From NCBI GenBank assembly GCA_023459675.1, contig JAEWTC010000226.1:1-11504 (forward strand): 11,504 nucleotides of DNA, read 5' to 3'. The notes beneath the pieces were generated by a model. It had not been told where the DNA came from, searched no databases, and saw only the letters and a list, made by a program, of their open reading frames with translations. This document shows, piece by piece, positions 7,974-11,504 of this stretch (positions within the stretch are counted from its first letter, which is position 1; the number at the start of each line of letters is the position of its first letter). The stretch is from Bacillota bacterium (GTDB lineage: Bacteria > Bacillota > Clostridia > Christensenellales > Aristaeellaceae). The position numbers and the translations under genes are program-made.

Positions 7974-7978
7974 ATAGG
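7964..7978. promoter_or_regulatory. Perfect dyad over the icd -10 box (possible operator)
   Basis: CCTATA-CAA-TATAGG is a perfect inverted repeat with 6-base arms and a 3-base centre. It covers the whole -10 hexamer and reaches the expected start site. A protein bound here would block RNA polymerase, so an operator is plausible, but no known motif is recognised. A T6 run follows at 7984-7989 after five intervening bases; the stem is AU-rich and not adjacent to the T run, so a terminator reading is weak. -10 regions are AT-rich and partial symmetry can arise by chance. Confidence 0.35.
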
Positions 7979-8022
7979 AGCGCTTTTTTGATTTTACACA
8001 CGGGAAAGGAACGAGGCACAAC

Positions 8023-9237
8023 ATGCAGAAAATCCCCATGTCAACCCCGCTGGTAGAGATGGACGGCGACGAGATGACGCGCATCCTCTGGCAATTGATT
8101 AAGGAGAAGCTGATCCTTCCCTTTGTGGATTTGAAAACGGAGTACTACGATCTGGGCCTTGCCCGGCGGGACGAGACCGACGATCAGATCACCGTTGATT
8201 CCGCCAACGCGGCTCTACGATACGGCGTGGCCGTGAAATGCGCCACGATCACCCCCAACGCCCAGCGCGTGCAGGAATATCACCTGAAGCAGATGTGGAA
8301 AAGCCCTAACGGTACCATCCGCGCCATTATGGACGGCACGGTGTTCCGCGAGCCGATTTTGGTCAAGGGCATCAGCCCCACCGTGCGCACGTGGAAGAAG
8401 CCCATCACCATCGCCCGTCACGCATACGGAGACGTGTATAAGGACGTGGAATTCCGCGTGCCGGGCGCCGGCAGGGCCGAGATGCATTTCAAAGCCGCGC
8501 AGGGCAAGGACGCCGCCCTGACCATTCACGCGTTCGACGGCGCAGGCATCGTGCAATGCCTGTACAACCTTGATTCGAGCATCGAAAGCTTTGCCAACGC
8601 CTGCTTCTGTTATGCTCTGGAATCCAAACAGGATTTGTGGTTTTGCACCAAGGATACCATTTCCAAAATCTACGATCATCACTTCAAGGACGTGTTTGCC
8701 GATCTGTATGAAAACACCTACAAGGACGCGTTTGCCAAAGCAGGCATCGAGTATTTCTACACCCTGATCGACGACGCCGTTGCCCGCGTCATGCGCAGCG
8801 AAGGCGGCTTCATCTGGGCGCTGAAAAACTACGACGGCGACGTGATGAGCGATATGGTAGCGACCGCGTTTGGAAGCCTTGCCATGATGACCAGCGTTCT
8901 GGTGTCGCCGGGCGGGCAGTTTGAGTACGAGGCGGCGCACGGAACGGTGACGCGGCATTACTACCAGCATCTAAAGGGCATGGAAACCAGCACGAATCCC
9001 GTTGCCACCATTTTTGCCTGGACGGGCGCGCTGCATAAGCGCGGCGAGCTGGATCAAAACGACGCCTTATGCGCCTTTGCCAAGACGCTTGAAAAAGCCA
9101 CCCTGCAAACCATTGAGGGCGGCTTGATGACCAAGGACCTTGCGCTGCTGTTCGAAGGCGAGGCGAAATCGCTGAACTCCGTGGATTTTCTGGACGCGGT
9201 TGCGGCTAAGCTTACAGCACTTTCAGCGTGTCGATGA
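8023..9237 (+). CDS. icd: Isocitrate dehydrogenase, NADP-type, eukaryote-like dimeric subfamily
   Basis: 404 residues, cytosolic. The enzyme oxidatively decarboxylates isocitrate to 2-oxoglutarate with reduction of NADP+. The sequence matches the type II subfamily that includes human IDH1 and not the E. coli Icd type: it opens TPLVEMDGDEMTRILW, then ITPN, SPNGTIR, GTVFREP, ARHAYGD, IDDAVARVM-x-SEGGF, KNYDGDV and AAHGTVTRHY. Substrate residues Thr77, Ser94, Arg100, Arg109, Arg132 and Tyr139 fall at the same numbers as in human IDH1. Arg311-His312 in the GTVTRHY motif match the residues that favour NADP+ over NAD+. The start has GAGG at 8013-8016 and AAGGA at 8006-8010. No citrate synthase or aconitase is beside it; it is probably monocistronic and supplies 2-oxoglutarate for glutamate synthesis. 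Its 3' end overlaps the convergent traX-family gene by 26 bp. Confidence 0.97.
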   Translation: MQKIPMSTPLVEMDGDEMTRILWQLIKEKLILPFVDLKTEYYDLGLARRDETDDQITVDSANAALRYGVAVKCATITPNAQRVQEYHLKQMWKSPNGTIRAIMDGTVFREPILVKGISPTVRTWKKPITIARHAYGDVYKDVEFRVPGAGRAEMHFKAAQGKDAALTIHAFDGAGIVQCLYNLDSSIESFANACFCYALESKQDLWFCTKDTISKIYDHHFKDVFADLYENTYKDAFAKAGIEYFYTLIDDAVARVMRSEGGFIWALKNYDGDVMSDMVATAFGSLAMMTSVLVSPGGQFEYEAAHGTVTRHYYQHLKGMETSTNPVATIFAWTGALHKRGELDQNDALCAFAKTLEKATLQTIEGGLMTKDLALLFEGEAKSLNSVDFLDAVAAKLTALSACR

Positions 9238-10012
9238 AGGCTTGAAGCGGCGTGCCCAGGAAAAGCCCTGCGATGAGCAGCGCCAGCAGATGCAGCGGAT
9301 ACACGCCGTAGCCCAGCCATTTGGGCAGCTTTAACCCGGAGTGCGTGCGGATGAGGATGAACGGCAGCGCCAGCCACATCAGGGATTGCACCTGGAAGAA
9401 CAGCCTGAGAAGCGGCGCGAAGATATTTTGATTGAGGAACGTGAACGTATATCCGAATAAGCCGGGCACCGCGTAGCTGGAGTACCCCCAGATTACGGCG
9501 GCGGCGAGGAACGTAGCCGTAATGCCGCCCTTGGAGTAGCGGACGGAATACATCGCAAGAATAAACAGCAGGCCCTCCCAGCCGTAATCGATGTTGATCG
9601 TCAGCGTTACCAACAGGCACAGCGCGGGCGCCCAGTATTGGCTGTAATACCATTTCTTTTGAATGCCCGCAATGGCGAGCACGCCAAGGCACAGCAAAAA
9701 CAGGATGTTCAGGTGCGTCCACGTTGCGCCCAGCACCATAATATACAGCGGCTGGGAAATAACGCCAAGTATGAAAAGGCGCAATGCGTAGCGAAACGCG
9801 TTGTGCGTATACTCCGTGCCCACCACAAGGCACCAAACGAACAGCGGCATCGCAATGCGGCCGATCACGCGCATTTCCAGCGCCGGAAAGTAGGCAACGC
9901 CGATGTGGTCGATAACCATGGATACCAGCGCGATCATTTTCAGCATCGAGGTATCCGTATTTCCCGCGATCGTTCTCGGGCGCGCCGTGAGGGTTGCCTT
10001 CGGTGCTTCCAT
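9212..10012 (-). CDS. TraX-family integral membrane protein
   Basis: 266 residues, highly hydrophobic, with roughly eight membrane-spanning stretches after a 22-residue hydrophilic N-terminus. Family marks are LKMIALVSMVIDHIG (Asp35-His36), RVIGRIAMPLFVW near 48-60, RLFILGVISQP, a central N-x-LFLLCLG-type stretch, and DYGWEGLLFILAMY. TraX was first described as the F-plasmid pilin N-acetyltransferase; chromosomal relatives in Bacillota have no known pilin partner and are best called membrane acyltransferase-like proteins of unknown substrate. No pilus or conjugation genes are nearby. The start is supported by TAAGGAAAG (plus-strand 10016-10024) just upstream; a second in-frame Met at residue 23 sits right before the conserved region and is an alternative. 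It lies 17 bases after the small membrane-protein gene on the same strand, so the two probably form one transcript. Confidence 0.85.
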   Translation of the reverse strand: MEAPKATLTARPRTIAGNTDTSMLKMIALVSMVIDHIGVAYFPALEMRVIGRIAMPLFVWCLVVGTEYTHNAFRYALRLFILGVISQPLYIMVLGATWTHLNILFLLCLGVLAIAGIQKKWYYSQYWAPALCLLVTLTINIDYGWEGLLFILAMYSVRYSKGGITATFLAAAVIWGYSSYAVPGLFGYTFTFLNQNIFAPLLRLFFQVQSLMWLALPFILIRTHSGLKLPKWLGYGVYPLHLLALLIAGLFLGTPLQAFIDTLKVL

Positions 10013-10029
10013 ATACTTTCCTTACCTTA

Positions 10030-10152
10030 TCATCTGGCCAGGAGGGTGGCGAGCAGAATTCCGCCCACCATAATGAAAACGACGAGCCCCGTTATAATCC
10101 GGACAAAGAGCTTCTGCCCGTTCTTCTTAGCCTTCGTTCGTTTGGCAGCCAC
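10030..10152 (-). CDS. 40-residue single-pass membrane protein (unannotated small gene)
   Basis: A GTG-started ORF of 41 codons including TGA. The translation begins MAAKRTKAKKNGQKLFVR and continues with one hydrophobic helix at about residues 19-39 (IITGLVVFIMVGGILLATLL), ending AR. This gives a strongly basic cytoplasmic N-terminus and one TM segment, the expected inside-positive topology. Expression signals are good: AAAGGGGG lies 7 bases before the GTG, and a TGATATAAT extended -10 box lies about 33 bases upstream. The next in-frame codon pattern upstream hits TAA before any other start, so the GTG is the only reasonable start. The shape (Lys-rich, Gln-Lys, then a Met/Gly/Leu helix) recalls tiny Bacillota membrane proteins such as Prli42 or DUF4044 members, but I cannot assign it to either. 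It precedes the traX-family gene by 17 bases, and the traX Shine-Dalgarno abuts its stop. Confidence 0.68.
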   Translation of the reverse strand: MAAKRTKAKKNGQKLFVRIITGLVVFIMVGGILLATLLAR

Positions 10153-10184
10153 AAAAACGCCCCCTTTGCCGCGGTGATGATTGC

Positions 10185-10214
10185 ATTATATCATATGCAT
10201 TCGTGCGGGAACAA
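10185..10214 (-). promoter_or_regulatory. Minus-strand promoter for the small membrane gene and TraX-family gene
   Basis: Read on the minus strand, TGATATAAT is an extended -10 box with a perfect TATAAT (plus-strand 10185-10190). TTGTTC lies 18 bases upstream (plus-strand 10209-10214) as a weak -35. A transcript starting near 10178 would have a leader of about 25 bases before the GTG at 10152. The strong -10 with the TG dinucleotide makes up for the poor -35. It diverges from the ctsR promoter about 70 bases away. Confidence 0.65.
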
Positions 10215-10270
10215 GCACAATCGAAGCGCTCAGCCGCCCCTGCCGACCGAACTGTAAATTCTGTTTCTCA

Positions 10271-10284
10271 GCCGTATGTACGGC
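10271..10284. repeat. Perfect inverted repeat just upstream of the ctsR -35
   Basis: GCCGTA-TG-TACGGC is a perfect 14-base dyad with 6-base arms and a 2-base centre. It ends two bases before the ctsR -35 hexamer and lies between the two divergent promoters. It has no T run, so it is not an intrinsic terminator. Its placement suits an activator or repressor site, but no known motif is recognised and chance cannot be excluded. Confidence 0.4.
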
Positions 10285-10285
10285 A

Positions 10286-10314
10286 TTGCATTTTGTAAAT
10301 TGCCGTGATATGAT
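10286..10314 (+). promoter_or_regulatory. Promoter of the ctsR-clpC operon
   Basis: TTGCAT at 10286-10291 and TATGAT at 10309-10314 have a 17-base spacer. TG at 10306-10307 makes an extended -10 (TGATATGAT). The predicted start is near 10320-10321, exactly where the CtsR operator begins, so bound CtsR would cover the start site and block initiation. This is the housekeeping-sigma promoter expected for a CtsR-controlled heat-shock operon. Confidence 0.78.
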
Positions 10315-10319
10315 GTAAT

Positions 10320-10336
10320 GGTCAAAGATGGTCAAC
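10320..10336 (+). promoter_or_regulatory. CtsR operator (tandem heptad)
   Basis: GGTCAAA-GAT-GGTCAAC matches the established CtsR consensus (A/G)GTCAAA-NAN-(A/G)GTCAAA except for the last base, and for the spacer, which reads GAT with A at its centre. It lies just downstream of the -10 box of ctsR itself, giving negative autoregulation and heat or misfolding-stress control of clpC. Its presence independently confirms the identity of the downstream repressor gene. Confidence 0.92.
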
Positions 10337-10339
10337 GTT

Positions 10340-10357
10340 TTTGACGGGGAGGTCAAT
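10340..10357 (+). promoter_or_regulatory. Extra CtsR half-sites reaching the ctsR Shine-Dalgarno
   Basis: After the main operator there is an inverted half-site TTTGAC at 10340-10345 and a third direct half-site GGTCAAT at 10351-10357. The third direct copy starts 21 bases after the second, about two helical turns, and shares GG with the GGGGAGG Shine-Dalgarno (10346-10352). They may extend CtsR binding; single half-sites could also be chance. Confidence 0.4.
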
Positions 10358-10360
10358 TCT

Positions 10361-10843
10361 ATGCGCCTGAGCGATACGATTGAGCAGTTTATCAAAACCA
10401 TGCTGACGCATGATGAGAATGAAATTGAGCTGAAGCGCAACGAGCTGGCGGAGTACTTCAACTGCGCTCCCTCGCAGATCAATTACGTGCTTGCAACGCG
10501 CTTTACCCCGGATCACGGGTACCTGATCCAGAGCCGCCGGGGAGGCGGGGGGTACATCCGCATTTTCCGCATGCATCAGGATACGTGCGAGCAGCTGGTT
10601 TATTTGCTGGAGGAAAGGGTTGGCGACCAGATCTCGTCGCTCAAGGCGGATCATTTAATCACCCAACTCAGGGAGCGCGAGGTGGTATCCGCCACGGAGG
10701 CGAACGTGATGCTGGCGGCAATTGCGGAAGCAAGCTATACGCTGCCCATTCACGCGGCAATCAAGGATGCGCTTCGCGCAAAGATCCTCAAGGCAATGCT
10801 CATGCAGATTGCCAGAAAGAACACGGCTTCGCAAGGAGGATAA
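10361..10843 (+). CDS. ctsR: CtsR, transcriptional repressor of class III heat-shock genes
   Basis: 160 residues, close to the usual 150-155. The N-terminus MRLSDTIEQFIKTML is typical. The winged helix-turn-helix spans about 25-70 (KRNELAEYFNCAPSQINYVLATRFT), followed by the glycine-rich wing RRGGGGYIRI at 59-68, which inserts into the DNA minor groove and acts as the thermosensor; the wing arginine (Arg60 here) corresponds to the residue that McsB phosphorylates in Geobacillus CtsR. A helical C-terminal domain (about 80-155) covers dimerisation. I chose ATG 10361, with GGGGAGG at 8 bases spacing and the family N-terminus; the in-frame ATG at 10328 lies inside the CtsR operator and would add 11 unrelated residues. 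CtsR represses its own operon through the 10320-10336 site. clpC follows after 2 bases, with no mcsA or mcsB. Confidence 0.96.
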   Translation: MRLSDTIEQFIKTMLTHDENEIELKRNELAEYFNCAPSQINYVLATRFTPDHGYLIQSRRGGGGYIRIFRMHQDTCEQLVYLLEERVGDQISSLKADHLITQLREREVVSATEANVMLAAIAEASYTLPIHAAIKDALRAKILKAMLMQIARKNTASQGG

Positions 10844-10845
10844 TT

Positions 10846-11504
10846 ATGGCGATTTTCGGACGATTTACACAACGGGCACAGCAAACCATCGCCTACGCAC
10901 AACAGGCGTCTGTGATCCTGAAACAACAATATGTGGGCACGGAGCATATCCTTCTTGGGCTTTTGAAGGATCCGGACCCTACCATGGAAAGGCTTCTCCC
11001 CGAGCAGGTAACCTACGCGGCCGTGATGGAGCGCGTCCGTGAGCTGGGGGAGGGGAACACCGTCGCGCGCGGCATTCTGGAGCTCACGCCGCGCAGCAAA
11101 AAGCTGCTGGAATCCAGCATCATCCAAAGCAAACGGTTTAACCACGCGTACGTGGGTACGGAGCATTTTTGGCTTGCGCTTCTTCGGGAAGAGGAGAGCG
11201 TCGCCGTCAGCATTCTGCACGATCTGGACGTCGATACCGAAGCGCTGTCGCAGATGCTGACCAAGCTTTTGCAAAGCGATAACGTCAACCCCGAATTAAG
11301 CCCCACCAAGGTGAAGGAGAAGGACGACGAGGAATCCCCCCTGGCGAAATACTGCCGTGATCTCACCAAGGCCGCGCGCGACGGGGAGCTGGATCCCGTG
11401 GTCGGCCGCGCCAAGGAGATGGAGCGGATCATTCAAATATTAAGCCGCCGCACCAAGAACAACCCGGTGCTGGTGGGCGAACCCGGCGTTGGCAAGAGCG
11501 CCGT
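10846..11504 (+). CDS. clpC: ClpC AAA+ unfoldase subunit of Clp protease (3'-partial)
   Basis: The first 219 codons of a gene that runs out of the window. ClpC unfolds substrates and feeds them to ClpP in the cytosol, degrading misfolded proteins and CtsR itself. The N domain starts MAIFGRFTQRAQQTI and contains the two Clp_N repeats, seen as YVGTEHILLGLL and YVGTEHFWLALL about 80 residues apart. After a charged linker (KVKEKDDEE) comes YCRDLTKAARDGELDPVVGR, the start of the first AAA+ domain, and the window ends inside Walker A, GEPGVGKSA at 211-219 (Lys217). No N-terminal zinc finger is present, so ClpC fits and ClpE does not. The ATG follows AAGGAGGA (10833-10840), an excellent site inside the end of ctsR. 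The second ATPase domain and the ClpP-binding loop are not visible. Confidence 0.95.
   Translation, partial: MAIFGRFTQRAQQTIAYAQQASVILKQQYVGTEHILLGLLKDPDPTMERLLPEQVTYAAVMERVRELGEGNTVARGILELTPRSKKLLESSIIQSKRFNHAYVGTEHFWLALLREEESVAVSILHDLDVDTEALSQMLTKLLQSDNVNPELSPTKVKEKDDEESPLAKYCRDLTKAARDGELDPVVGRAKEMERIIQILSRRTKNNPVLVGEPGVGKSA

Noticed and set aside
7964..7989. Rho-independent terminator after rluB
   Set aside because: The stem is only six mostly A/U pairs, and the T6 run is separated from it by five bases; the same DNA is better explained as a promoter with a dyad.
9054..9836. Minus-strand ORF in another frame across the TraX-family gene
   Set aside because: The 9212-10012 frame has a clear membrane-protein pattern, family motifs and a ribosome site; this frame gives a compositionally odd product with none.
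9638..10257. Plus-strand ORFs opposite the TraX-family gene and the small membrane gene
   Set aside because: Hydrophilic shadow translations with no ribosome site or domain; the minus-strand readings explain this DNA better.
10328..10360. Upstream ATG for ctsR
   Set aside because: It lies inside the CtsR operator near the predicted transcription start and lacks a ribosome site; ATG 10361 has GGGGAGG at good spacing and the typical CtsR N-terminus.
10186..10482. Minus-strand ORF over the ctsR promoter and 5' end
   Set aside because: It overlaps two promoters, the CtsR operator and the conserved ctsR N-terminus on the other strand, and has no ribosome site.
10722..11042. Plus-strand ORF spanning the ctsR end and clpC start in another frame
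   Set aside because: Both flanking real genes are conserved and use different frames; this translation has no recognisable motif.

Overview
The window reads as a chromosomal stretch from a fairly GC-rich, low-GC-lineage Gram-positive (Bacillota, Clostridia-like). The evidence is the gene order miaB-ylbF-mutS-mutL-miaA-(methionine gamma-lyase family), the CtsR/ClpC stress regulon with its direct-repeat operator, purine-rich Shine-Dalgarno sites (AAGGAGGA, GGGGAGG) and sigma-A-type promoters. The MutL carries its own endonuclease motif, as expected in bacteria without MutH. I cannot name the genus. Nothing looks like phage, IS, plasmid, CRISPR, rRNA or tRNA.

Layout. (1) Positions 1-7912, plus strand: a tightly packed seven-gene run. 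It holds the 3' end of miaB (tRNA ms2i6A), a YlbF-family protein with a cysteine-rich tail, mutS, mutL, miaA (tRNA i6A), a PLP-dependent methionine gamma-lyase/YnbB-family enzyme and an RluB/RsuA-type rRNA pseudouridine synthase. Spacings are +3, +18, -4, -1, -4 and -4 bases, so most junctions are stop/start overlaps and the genes are probably translationally coupled. MiaA and MiaB act in succession on the same tRNA base (A37), and MutS and MutL act together in mismatch repair. (2) Positions 7913-8022: a short intergenic region with a good promoter (TTGTCA-17-TACAAT) whose -10 box lies in a perfect dyad; it drives icd. (3) Positions 8023-9237: icd, an NADP-type isocitrate dehydrogenase of the eukaryote-like dimeric subfamily. 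(4) Positions 9212-10152, minus strand: a two-gene unit with its own extended -10 promoter. A 40-residue single-TM protein is followed by a TraX-family membrane protein, whose 3' end overlaps icd by 26 bp. (5) Positions 10153-10360: a divergent regulatory region with the minus-strand promoter, a perfect dyad, the ctsR promoter and a CtsR operator of three direct half-sites plus one inverted. (6) Positions 10361-11504: ctsR followed directly by clpC, with no mcsA/mcsB between; clpC runs off the window inside its first Walker A motif.

Most of the window is conserved housekeeping DNA and I see no clear new multigene system. The points most worth a second look are the overlooked 40-residue membrane-protein gene, the extended CtsR operator reaching the Shine-Dalgarno site, the dyads at the icd and ctsR promoters, the ctsR-clpC junction lacking mcsAB, and the Cx3Cx2Cx3C tail on the YlbF-family protein.
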